Shown here piece by piece: positions 47,761 through 55,492 of a stretch of DNA of 64,000 nucleotides. The DNA lies in contig NZ_ATXF01000006.1 of assembly GCF_000421545.1 (NCBI RefSeq), positions 186,001 to 250,000 of the forward strand, in the 5' to 3' direction. The notes beneath the pieces were generated by a model. That model searched no databases, was not told the origin of the DNA, and saw only the letters and a list, made by a program, of their open reading frames with translations. The stretch's first letter is position 1; the number at the start of each line of letters is the position of its first letter. Origin of the DNA: Agromyces italicus DSM 16388. Its GTDB lineage: Bacteria; Actinomycetota; Actinomycetes; Actinomycetales; Microbacteriaceae. The translations under genes and the position numbers were made by a program.

Positions 47761-47794
47761 ACACGATGATCGTGACGACGGACGGGCCTCGGGG

Positions 47795-48439
47795 ATGATG
47801 AAGCGCTGGAGGATCTCGGCCGCCGCGGGTGCACTGGCATTCGCCCTCGTCGGGTGCGCGAATGAAGGAGGCGGAATGACTCCCACAGGCGATGAACTCG
47901 TCACACAGGCGAAGCAGCACTATTTCGACTACCGTGCCGTGACGAACGACATCCAAGCGCTGATCGACGAGGGCCCGTGGGAGGCTAGGATCGGTTCATT
48001 CGGAATGCAGCCCTCGAGCGCAGGCTGCCCCGACGGTTCGTACAATTTCAGCCTCACGCGTTCGACGCACGTGGATCCGGCCGAACACGATGAGCTGGCC
48101 GACGCCGTCCGCACCTACCTCGAGGACGCCGGATACGAGTACGAGGGAGTGAACCTCGGCTCGGCCGAGTCCGGCTCGTCTGACGTCATCGTCCGCAAGC
48201 AGGGCGACTTCTCCCTGCTCATGGTGACGTTCATCCACAACGGCAACGTGCTCGTCTCCGCCGAGACGAAGTGCTGGCCCGGCGATGACAACGAGCTCAG
48301 CGACGCGATCTTCGGCGATGCCATCCTCTCAGAGGGGTACCTGCCGCGCGAGGAGGCGCCGAGCGATCCCCTATTCTTCGGCGTCACACCCGGCCAGCCC
48401 GAGTTCGGCCCGACACCGACGCCGACCCTCACCCCTTGA
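47795..48439 (+). CDS. Lipoprotein, tandem copy 1
   Basis: 214 aa. The signal peptide MMKRWRISAAAGALAFALVG with Cys in VGCANEGGG is a lipobox. The mature protein contains AKQHYFDYRAVTNDIQALID, CPDGSYNFSLTRSTHVDPAE and ends in a Thr-Pro tail (PTPTPTLTP). No domain recognised. It follows the DUF1023 gene by 34 bases and is about 85% identical to the next gene, so it is a recent duplicate. Possible role: surface-exposed protection against, or partner of, the hydrolase. Confidence 0.8.
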   Translation: MMKRWRISAAAGALAFALVGCANEGGGMTPTGDELVTQAKQHYFDYRAVTNDIQALIDEGPWEARIGSFGMQPSSAGCPDGSYNFSLTRSTHVDPAEHDELADAVRTYLEDAGYEYEGVNLGSAESGSSDVIVRKQGDFSLLMVTFIHNGNVLVSAETKCWPGDDNELSDAIFGDAILSEGYLPREEAPSDPLFFGVTPGQPEFGPTPTPTLTP

Positions 48440-48481
48440 CGCAGTCACCTTCGTGCGACGGCCAACAATCGAGTTCGTAAG

Positions 48482-49132
48482 GTGAACAAGCGCTGGAGAG
48501 TCGCGGCCGCCGCGGGTGCACTGGCATTCGCCCTAGTCGGGTGCGCGAATGAAGGAGGCGGAGTGACTCCCACCGGCAATGAACTCGTCGCACAAGCGAA
48601 GCAGCACTACTTCGACTACCGCGCCGTGACGAACGACATCCAGGCGTTGATCGACGAGGGCCCATGGGACGCTGAGATCGGCACTTTCGGGATGCAGCCA
48701 TCTGGCGCCGGCTGCCCCGACGGCTCGTACAATTTCAGCCTCACGCGTTCGACGCACGTGGACCCGGCCGAACACGATGAGCTCGCCGACGCCGTCCGCA
48801 CCTACCTCGAAGACGCCGGGTACGAGTTCGAGGACAAGGAATTCGGCTCGTCGGAGTCCGGCTCGTCGGACGTCATCGTCCGCAAGCAGGGCGACTTCTC
48901 ACTGCTCATGGTGACGTTCATCCACAACGGCAACGTGCTCGTGTCCGCCGACACGAAGTGCTGGCCCGGCGAACGCGCCGAGCTCAGCCGTGCGATCTTC
49001 GGCGGCGTCACCCTCGCCGAGGGATACTTGCCGCACGAAGAAGCGCCGAGCGATCCCCTGTTCTTCGGCGTCACGCCCGGCCAGCCGGGCTTCGGCCCGA
49101 CACCGACACCGACGCCCGCCCCGGCCCCCTGA
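48482..49132 (+). CDS. Lipoprotein, tandem copy 2
   Basis: 216 aa, GTG start (NKRWRVAAAAG). Same lipobox VGCANEGGG and same architecture as copy 1. The differences cluster around DKEFGSSES and ERAELSRAIFGGVTLAEGYL and in the Pro-rich tail. It lies 42 bases after copy 1. Divergence concentrated in two patches suggests selection or relaxed constraint there. Confidence 0.8.
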   Translation: MNKRWRVAAAAGALAFALVGCANEGGGVTPTGNELVAQAKQHYFDYRAVTNDIQALIDEGPWDAEIGTFGMQPSGAGCPDGSYNFSLTRSTHVDPAEHDELADAVRTYLEDAGYEFEDKEFGSSESGSSDVIVRKQGDFSLLMVTFIHNGNVLVSADTKCWPGERAELSRAIFGGVTLAEGYLPHEEAPSDPLFFGVTPGQPGFGPTPTPTPAPAP

Positions 49133-49245
49133 CAGCTGCGCGCCTCACCCGCCCCATGAGGGTCGCGTGAGGATCTCCGCCGCCGCCCGTTCGGCTCTCG
49201 TCAGCGCCGACCTCCGCCGCGGCACATGGGCGTAGACCCGATGAC

Positions 49246-49814
49246 ATGTTCATCGCACACCTGCGCTCCCACCTCTCCACCGCACGCCTGTCGACCCGCC
49301 CGCTGCGTGCGGGCGTCTGGCCCGCGTCCGCGCGGATCGTCGGCCATGACCTCGTCGTCGACGGCAACTCCATGCTCGAACTCGCCCGGGCGATCGGCAC
49401 GCCGTGCACCCGTACCTCCGCCGCGGCAGCGGCTGCGACCGCCGGCGGCGAACGATTCGCCTCGGTCATCGTCACCCGGGTACTCGCCGTCGACGAGCTC
49501 CCCGAGGGCGTGCTCGCGCCTGGATCGACGCGGTGCTCGACCAGGCGCAGCCCCTCACCGAGGAGTGCACCCTGATCGGCCGCAGCAGCACGGCCGTGAC
49601 CCGCCGGGTTCGGCTTCGCCCCGACCGGGCCGGCATGCCCGAGGCGACCCTTCCGGCCGACCTCCGCGCGGGCGATGTGATCGCGATCCCCTGCCGCGGC
49701 GGTACCGCCCTGGCCGATGTCCGCGGCCGCTCGTCGCGTCCCGCGGCCGAACGACGCAAGCCCCACCAGGGCGGGCACGACGACGAGCAGCCGTGGACCC
49801 ACTGCGGACGTTGA
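49246..49814 (+). pseudogene. Frameshifted paralogue of the convergent unknown gene
   Basis: From ATG 49246 the frame reads through WPASARIVGHDLVVDGNSM and FASVIVTRVLAVDELPEGVL, then loses similarity near 49517. The homologous sequence resumes one frame over as WIDAVLDQAQPLTEECTLIG and LPADLRAGDVIAIPCRGG, ending at 49814. A single missing base near 49514-49520 explains this. Intact, it would encode about 190 aa similar to the protein on the opposite strand at 49877-50374. Sequencing error or programmed shifting is possible. Confidence 0.7.
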
Positions 49815-49831
49815 CCCGGACTCCGCAGTGA

Positions 49832-49863
49832 GACGGGGGTGCACGTCGTCGTGCACCCCCGTC
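49832..49863. terminator. Bidirectional hairpin terminator
   Basis: GACGGGGGTGCACG, loop TCGT, CGTGCACCCCCGTC: a perfect 14-bp stem between the convergent paralogues. A smaller hairpin with arms ACTGCGGA/TCCGCAGT is at 49801-49829. Confidence 0.8.
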
Positions 49864-49876
49864 GGCGTGTGCACGG

Positions 49877-50374
49877 TCAGCGACGCCGCAGCCGCACCGC
49901 GGTGAGCGGCACCCGGCACGGCACCGCGACGACGTCGCCCGGCTGGATGTCTCCCGGCAGCCGGGCCGACTCCGCCCCGGCGCCGCGGCTGCCGGTGCGC
50001 GCGACGAGGTAGGGGTGCTCGTGGGCGGTCGATGCGCGGCCGATGAGCCGAAGCTCCGACCAGCACGCCCCGATGTCGTCGACCTGGGCGTCGAGGGCGA
50101 TCACCCGTTCCTCGCCCTCCGTCCGCACCTCGGCGACCTCGAGCACCGCGACCGTGCACTCCGCGGTAGGCGACGGCAGGCCACCGGTGCCCGGCAACGA
50201 CGCCGAGGCGGTGTGCACGCACGGAAGCCCGCAGAGCTCGGCGAGCCGGCACAGCGAGACCCCTGAGACGATGACATCGTCGGGAGTCGCCGAGGTGTGC
50301 TCGGGCCAGCGATCGGCGTCGAGCGGGTCGGGGATCGAGCGGCGCAGCGTGGGAAGGATCGACGTGAGGGTCAT
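49877..50374 (-). CDS. Unknown protein, intact paralogue
   Basis: 165 aa, soluble, no signal. Segments shared with the frameshifted gene: WPEHTSATPDDVIVSGVSL, LAELCGLPCVHTASAS, SELRLIGRASTAHEHPYLV and LPGDIQPGDVVAVPCRVP. The last part, xxGDVVAVPC, looks like a small beta-barrel rim, but I recognise no family. Convergent with its paralogue and separated from it by a perfect terminator. Confidence 0.65.
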   Translation of the reverse strand: MTLTSILPTLRRSIPDPLDADRWPEHTSATPDDVIVSGVSLCRLAELCGLPCVHTASASLPGTGGLPSPTAECTVAVLEVAEVRTEGEERVIALDAQVDDIGACWSELRLIGRASTAHEHPYLVARTGSRGAGAESARLPGDIQPGDVVAVPCRVPLTAVRLRRR

Positions 50375-50623
50375 GAGACGGTTCTACGACGCGACGACGC
50401 TCCCGATGCCGGTCGTGACGGATCCGGAACGGCTCCGGGCGGCATCCTGACGCGTTCCCGACGCCCGGTGTGAGCACCGCGTTCGGATGAGCACGCGCAA
50501 GCGTTAGGGATCCGTGAGGACGCGGCCCGAGGCATCCCGCCGGGTGTTGCATCTGACGTGCAGCTGAACGCTGCCCGCCCATCGCGCCCCTGCGGTCCGC
50601 GGAATCCCGAACCTGGAGTCTCC

Positions 50624-50707
50624 GTGCTCGACGTCGTCTACATCCTCGGCATCATCGCCGTGTTCGTGGTCATCGGCCTCATCGCGAGAGGGGTCGAGAA
50701 GCTGTGA
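50624..50707 (+). CDS. 27-aa membrane micro-protein ahead of kdpF
   Basis: GTG start with CTGGAG nine bases upstream. The peptide is a single hydrophobic helix ([18 protein letters not shown]) ending in RGVEKL. It overlaps kdpF by GTGA. It resembles KdpF in size and topology but lacks its KPERF end. Tight coupling suggests a Kdp complex accessory peptide; unproven. Confidence 0.65.
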   Translation: MLDVVYILGIIAVFVVIGLIARGVEKL

Positions 50708-50793
50708 TCTTCTTCGAACTCCTCGCCGCCGCGTTGGGTGTCGCCGCAGTGGTGTACCTGGTGGTCGCCCTCGTCAAACCCGAGAGGTTCTGA
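50704..50793 (+). CDS. kdpF: KdpF, small subunit of the K+-transporting ATPase
   Basis: 29 aa: one membrane helix ([19 protein letters not shown]) ending KPERF, the KdpF hallmark. It stabilises the KdpABC complex. GTG start overlaps the micro-gene before it; the stop overlaps the kdpA ATG (TGATG). Confidence 0.88.
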   Translation: MIFFELLAAALGVAAVVYLVVALVKPERF

Positions 50794-52466
50794 TGGACGT
50801 GTTCTTCGCCGTCCTTCAGGCGGCTACTCTCGCACTCATCCTCGCCCTGCTGTATCGCCCGCTCGGCGACTACATGGCCCGCATCTACACCTCGACGAAG
50901 GACTGGAGGGTCGAGCGAGGCCTCTACCGGCTGATCGGGGTCGACCCGCGCTCCGAGCAGTCGTGGCCCGCGTACCTCCGCGGCGTGCTGGCGTTCAGCG
51001 TCATCGGCGTCTTCTTCGTCTACCTGCTGCAGCGTGCGCAGGCCGTGCTGCCATACTCGCTCGGCCTGCCTGCCGTGCCCGAGGGGCTCTCCTTCAACAC
51101 GGCGGCCTCCTTCGTGACGAACACGAACTGGCAGTCGTACTCGCCCGAGGTGACGCTCGGCTACACGGTGCAACTCGCGGGCCTCGCCGTGCAGAACTTC
51201 GTCTCCGCCGCCGTCGGCATCGCGGTCGCGATCACCCTCGTGCGCGGCTTCGCGCGCCGGGGCTCGGGCACGATCGGAAACTTCTGGGTCGACCTGTTCC
51301 GCGGCTCGTTCCGCCTGCTGCTGCCGCTCTCCGTCGTCGGCGCGATCATCCTGATCGTCGGCGGCGTCGTGCAGAACTTCAACGGCTTCACCGAGATCAC
51401 GACGCTCGCGGGCAACTCGCAGACACTCCCCGGCGGTCCGGTCGCCTCGCAAGAGGTCATCAAGGAGCTCGGCACCAACGGCGGCGGCTTCTTCAACGTG
51501 AACTCCTCGCACCCGTTCGAGAACCCGACCGCATGGACGAGCCTGTTCGAGTGCGTGCTGATGCTCGCCATCCCGTTCGCCCTGCCGCGCACGTTCGGCA
51601 GGATGGTCGGTTCGAACAAACAGGGCTACGCGATCCTCGCGGTCATGACGACGCTCTACGTCGTCTCGCTCGTCGCGCTCAGCTCGCTCGAGGCGGCCGG
51701 CAACGGCACCGCCCCCGAGGTCGCCGGCGGTGCGATGGAGGGCAAGGAGCAGCGTTTCGGCATCTTCGCCACCACGCTGTTCGGCTCGACGTCGACGCTC
51801 ACTTCGACCGGCGCCGTGAACTCGATGCACGACTCGTACACCGCGCTCGGCGGCATGATGCCGATGCTGAACATGATGCTGGGCGAGGTCGCCCCCGGCG
51901 GCGTCGGCTCAGGCCTCTACGGCATGCTCGTGCTCGCGGTCATCGCGGTGTTCATCGCGGGCCTGCTCGTGGGCCGCACCCCCGAGTACCTCGGCAAGAA
52001 GATCGGGCCGCGCGAGATCAAGCTCGCGAGCCTGTACATCCTCGTCACGCCGACGCTCGTGCTCGCGGGCACCGCGCTGAGCTTCGCGATCCCCGGTGTC
52101 CGCGAGGACGTCGAGGCGACCTCGATCTGGAACCCCGGAATCCACGGCATGAGCGAGGTGCTCTACGCCTTCACGAGCGCGTCGAACAACAACGGATCGG
52201 CGTTCGCCGGCCTCACCGCGAACACGCCGTGGTTCAACACCGCGCTCGGCGTCGCGATGCTGCTCGGCCGCTTCGTGCCGATCGTGCTGGTGCTCGCGCT
52301 CGCCGGCAGCCTCGCCGCGCAGGACAAGGTGCCCGCGACCGCCGGCACCCTGCCCACCCACCGGCCGCAGTTCGTCGGCCTCCTCGTGGGCGTCACGGTC
52401 ATCGTGACCGCACTCACCTACTTCCCCGTGCTCACGCTGGGTCCCCTGGCTGAAGGGCTGAACTGA
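50793..52466 (+). CDS. kdpA: K+-transporting ATPase subunit KdpA
   Basis: 557 aa, ten helices, channel-like subunit with four filter loops: [52 protein letters not shown] and [15 protein letters not shown]. Binds and passes K+ in the high-affinity KdpFABC pump. One base separates it from kdpB. Confidence 0.96.
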   Translation: MDVFFAVLQAATLALILALLYRPLGDYMARIYTSTKDWRVERGLYRLIGVDPRSEQSWPAYLRGVLAFSVIGVFFVYLLQRAQAVLPYSLGLPAVPEGLSFNTAASFVTNTNWQSYSPEVTLGYTVQLAGLAVQNFVSAAVGIAVAITLVRGFARRGSGTIGNFWVDLFRGSFRLLLPLSVVGAIILIVGGVVQNFNGFTEITTLAGNSQTLPGGPVASQEVIKELGTNGGGFFNVNSSHPFENPTAWTSLFECVLMLAIPFALPRTFGRMVGSNKQGYAILAVMTTLYVVSLVALSSLEAAGNGTAPEVAGGAMEGKEQRFGIFATTLFGSTSTLTSTGAVNSMHDSYTALGGMMPMLNMMLGEVAPGGVGSGLYGMLVLAVIAVFIAGLLVGRTPEYLGKKIGPREIKLASLYILVTPTLVLAGTALSFAIPGVREDVEATSIWNPGIHGMSEVLYAFTSASNNNGSAFAGLTANTPWFNTALGVAMLLGRFVPIVLVLALAGSLAAQDKVPATAGTLPTHRPQFVGLLVGVTVIVTALTYFPVLTLGPLAEGLN

Positions 52467-52467
52467 C

Positions 52468-54678
52468 ATGTCCACCATCACGAAGACGCTCCCTGAGCCT
52501 GTCGAAGGGCCGGATGCCACGACGCAGGCCGCGCAGCATCCGCACTCATCCCCGTCGAAGCGCCGACAGAGCGCATTCGGAACCGCCCAGCTCGTCCAGG
52601 CGCTCCCGGGCGCGCTCAAGAAGCTCGACCCGCGCCAGATGTGGCGCAACCCCGTCATGTTCATCGTCGAGGTGGGTGCCGCACTCACCACGGTGCTCGC
52701 GATCGCCGAGCCGTTCCTCGGCGGGCCGCAAGGCTCCGGCGGCACGGCCGTGCCGGTCTCGTTCACCTGGGGCATCGCGGTCTGGCTCTGGCTCACCGTG
52801 ATCTTCGCGAACCTCGCGGAATCGGTGGCCGAAGGACGCGGCAAAGCGCAGGCCGACACGCTGCGCCAGACTCGCACGTCGACCGTGGCGCACCTGGTCG
52901 CGCAATACGACGAGGTGATGGATGCGGCGGCCGAACGGACGCCTCTGACCGAGGTCTCCTCGGCCGAGCTGCGGCTCGGCGACGTCGTCGTCGTGTCGGC
53001 CGGCGAGCTCATCCCGGGCGACGGCGACATCATCGACGGCATCGCGACCGTCGACGAATCGGCGATCACCGGCGAGTCGGCGCCGGTCGTGCGCGAGTCG
53101 GGCGGTGACCGCTCGGCGGTCACCGGCGGCACCCGTGTGCTCTCCGACCGCATCGTCGTGCGCATCACGTCGAAGCCCGGCGAGACCTTCGTCGACCGCA
53201 TGATCGCCCTCGTCGAGGGTGCGTCGCGCCAGAAGACGCCGAACGAGATCGCGCTGAACATCCTGCTCGCGAGCCTGTCAATCGTGTTCGTCGTGGTCGC
53301 CCTGACCCTGAACCCGATCGCGTCCTACGCGGCGACGCCCGCCTCCATCCCGGTGCTGATCGCCCTGCTCGTCTGCCTCATCCCGACGACGATCGGCGCC
53401 CTGCTGTCTGCGATCGGCATCGCCGGCATGGACCGGCTGGTGCAGCGCAACGTGCTCGCGATGTCGGGTCGCGCAGTGGAGGCAGCCGGCGACGTGACGA
53501 CGCTGCTGCTCGACAAGACCGGCACGATCACGTACGGCAACCGCCGGGCGAGCGAGTTCGTGCCGATGCCGGGGGTCGAGTCGGCCGAGCTCGTGCGGGC
53601 GGCGGCGCTGTCGTCGCTCGCGGACCCCACGCCCGAGGGCTCGTCGATCGTCGAGCTGGCGGCGGAACGCGGCATCCGATTCGATGCCTCGACGGGCTCG
53701 GCGAACGAGGCGGCGGGCGAGGTCGTGCCGTTCACGGCGCAGACCCGAATGTCGGGGCTCGACCTGGCCGACGGCACGATCGTGCGCAAGGGCGCCGGCT
53801 CGGCCGTCATCGCGTGGGTCGAGGCATCCGGTCGAATCGCGTCGTCGACCCTCGACGAACTCGAGCAGCGGGTCGAGGCGATCTCGACCGGCGGCGGAAC
53901 CCCCCTCGTCGTCGCGTCGAAGGACGCGTCGGGCACCGCACGGATCCTCGGCGTGGTGCACCTGAAGGACGTCGTCAAGGACGGCCTGACCGAGCGCTTC
54001 GCGGAGCTGCGGGCCATGGGCATCCGCACCGTGATGATCACGGGCGACAACCCGCTCACGGCGAAGGCGATCGCCGCCGAGGCGGGCGTCGACGACTACC
54101 TCGCCGAGGCGACGCCCGAAGACAAGATGGCGCTCATCAAGCGCGAGCAGGAGGGCGGCAACCTCGTCGCCATGACCGGTGACGGCACGAACGACGCCCC
54201 CGCGCTCGCGCAGGCCGACGTCGGCGTCGCGATGAACACCGGTACGTCGGCCGCGAAGGAGGCCGGCAACATGGTCGACCTCGACAGCGACCCGACGAAG
54301 CTCATCGAGATCGTGCGCATCGGCAAGCAGCTGCTCATCACCCGCGGTGCGCTCACGACGTTCTCGATCGCGAACGACATCGCGAAGTACTTCGCGATCA
54401 TCCCCGCGATGTTCGCGGGCGTCTTCCCCGGGCTCGCGGTGCTGAACCTCATGCAGCTGCACTCGCCCGCCTCCGCGATCCTGTCGGCGATCATCTTCAA
54501 CGCGATCATCATCGTGATCCTGATCCCGCTCGCGCTCCGCGGCGTGAAGTACAAGGCCGGCGGTGCCTCGGCGATCCTCAGCCGAAACCTCCTGGTGTAC
54601 GGGCTCGGCGGCATCATCGCGCCCTTCGTCGGCATCAAGCTGATCGACCTCGTCGTCAGCCTCATCCCCGGGTTCTGA
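52468..54678 (+). CDS. kdpB: K+-transporting ATPase subunit KdpB
   Basis: 736 aa P-type ATPase. TGES actuator motif in [11 protein letters not shown]; phosphorylated Asp349 in [13 protein letters not shown]; hinge [21 protein letters not shown]. It hydrolyses ATP to drive K+ uptake. The N-terminus is about 40 residues longer than in E. coli and is encoded partly by a CCCTGAGCCTGTCGAAGGG sequence (52491-52509), which looks like a widespread intergenic repeat captured into the gene (peptide [12 protein letters not shown]). Confidence 0.96.
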   Translation: MSTITKTLPEPVEGPDATTQAAQHPHSSPSKRRQSAFGTAQLVQALPGALKKLDPRQMWRNPVMFIVEVGAALTTVLAIAEPFLGGPQGSGGTAVPVSFTWGIAVWLWLTVIFANLAESVAEGRGKAQADTLRQTRTSTVAHLVAQYDEVMDAAAERTPLTEVSSAELRLGDVVVVSAGELIPGDGDIIDGIATVDESAITGESAPVVRESGGDRSAVTGGTRVLSDRIVVRITSKPGETFVDRMIALVEGASRQKTPNEIALNILLASLSIVFVVVALTLNPIASYAATPASIPVLIALLVCLIPTTIGALLSAIGIAGMDRLVQRNVLAMSGRAVEAAGDVTTLLLDKTGTITYGNRRASEFVPMPGVESAELVRAAALSSLADPTPEGSSIVELAAERGIRFDASTGSANEAAGEVVPFTAQTRMSGLDLADGTIVRKGAGSAVIAWVEASGRIASSTLDELEQRVEAISTGGGTPLVVASKDASGTARILGVVHLKDVVKDGLTERFAELRAMGIRTVMITGDNPLTAKAIAAEAGVDDYLAEATPEDKMALIKREQEGGNLVAMTGDGTNDAPALAQADVGVAMNTGTSAAKEAGNMVDLDSDPTKLIEIVRIGKQLLITRGALTTFSIANDIAKYFAIIPAMFAGVFPGLAVLNLMQLHSPASAILSAIIFNAIIIVILIPLALRGVKYKAGGASAILSRNLLVYGLGGIIAPFVGIKLIDLVVSLIPGF

Positions 54679-54689
54679 ACCCTTCCGCT

Positions 54690-54770
54690 GGTCAAGGAGC
54701 GAGCGCATCGAGCGTCTCGAGACCGGCCGTCTCGAGGGTTTCGAGACGCTCCTTCGTCGCTCCTCGACCC
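54690..54770. repeat. Family A inverted pair inside the kdp operon
   Basis: GGTCAAGGAGCGAGCGCATC...CGTCTCGAGACC (54690-54724) and inverted GGTTTCGAGACGCTCCTTCG...CTCCTCGACCC (54737-54770). It separates kdpB from kdpC and enlarges a normally short gap. Confidence 0.85.
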
Positions 54771-54800
54771 GCTGGACACCTTCGAAAGGAAACCACCATC

Positions 54801-55406
54801 ATGAGCTCCACTCGCACCGCGGCACGCACCCATTGGGTGGCGATCCGCGCGATGCTCATCTTCACCGCCGTGCTCGGCGTCGCCTACACGCTCGTCATCA
54901 CCGGCATCGGACAGCTCGTGCTGCCCGCCCAGGCGAACGCCTCGGTCGTGCACGACGCCGACGGCGAGGTCGTGGGCTCCGCGCTCATCGGCCAGCCCTT
55001 CACCGACGCCGACGGCGAACCGCTGCCCGAGTGGTTCCAGCCCCGCCCGTCAGCGGCCGGCGACGGCTACGACGGCGGCGCCTCGAGCGGCAGCAATTGG
55101 GGCCCCGAGAACGCCGACCTCATCGCCGCGATCGAGGAGCGGAAGGCGGCGATCGCCGAGTTCAACGGCGTCGACGAGGCGGATGTCCCGGCCGACGCGG
55201 TGACGGCGTCGAGCTCGGGACTCGACCCCCACATCAGCCCCGAGTACGCGCTGCTCCAGGCGGCTCGCGTCGCGGAGGCCCGCGGTCTCGATGAGCGAGA
55301 GGTACGCGACCTCGTCGAGACGAGCACCCAGGCGCGCGATCTCGGATACCTGGGTGAGCCGACCGTGAACGTTCTGCAGCTGAATCTCGCGCTCGCGGAG
55401 CTCTGA
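54801..55406 (+). CDS. kdpC: K+-transporting ATPase subunit KdpC
   Basis: 201 aa. One N-terminal helix (AMLIFTAVLGVAYTLVITGIG), then an extracytoplasmic domain with SALIGQPF, WFQPRPSA, ASSGLDPHISPEYALLQAARVA and the C-terminal PTVNVLQLNLAL. Good AAAGGA ribosome binding site. Confidence 0.95.
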   Translation: MSSTRTAARTHWVAIRAMLIFTAVLGVAYTLVITGIGQLVLPAQANASVVHDADGEVVGSALIGQPFTDADGEPLPEWFQPRPSAAGDGYDGGASSGSNWGPENADLIAAIEERKAAIAEFNGVDEADVPADAVTASSSGLDPHISPEYALLQAARVAEARGLDEREVRDLVETSTQARDLGYLGEPTVNVLQLNLALAEL

Positions 55407-55420
55407 CCTCTCGCCCGAAA

Positions 55421-55466
55421 CGCGCCGAGTCGCCCGACTTCGATCGAAGCCGGGCGACTCGGCGCG
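55421..55466. repeat. 46-bp near-perfect palindrome between kdpC and kdpD (family C)
   Basis: Arms CGCGCCGAGTCGCCCG and CGGGCGACTCGGCGCG are perfect inverses, with an inner CTTCGATCGAAG that is itself palindromic. It could act as a terminator or attenuator between pump and sensor genes. Confidence 0.8.
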
Positions 55467-55492
55467 AAACCATCTGATGGGAGACTGACGAC

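Noticed and set aside
50373..50450. A 25-codon plus-strand micro-ORF starting in overlap with the minus-strand unknown gene's ATG
   Set aside because: It has no ribosome binding site or membrane helix, and its ATG exists because TCATGA is palindromic at the neighbouring start codon.
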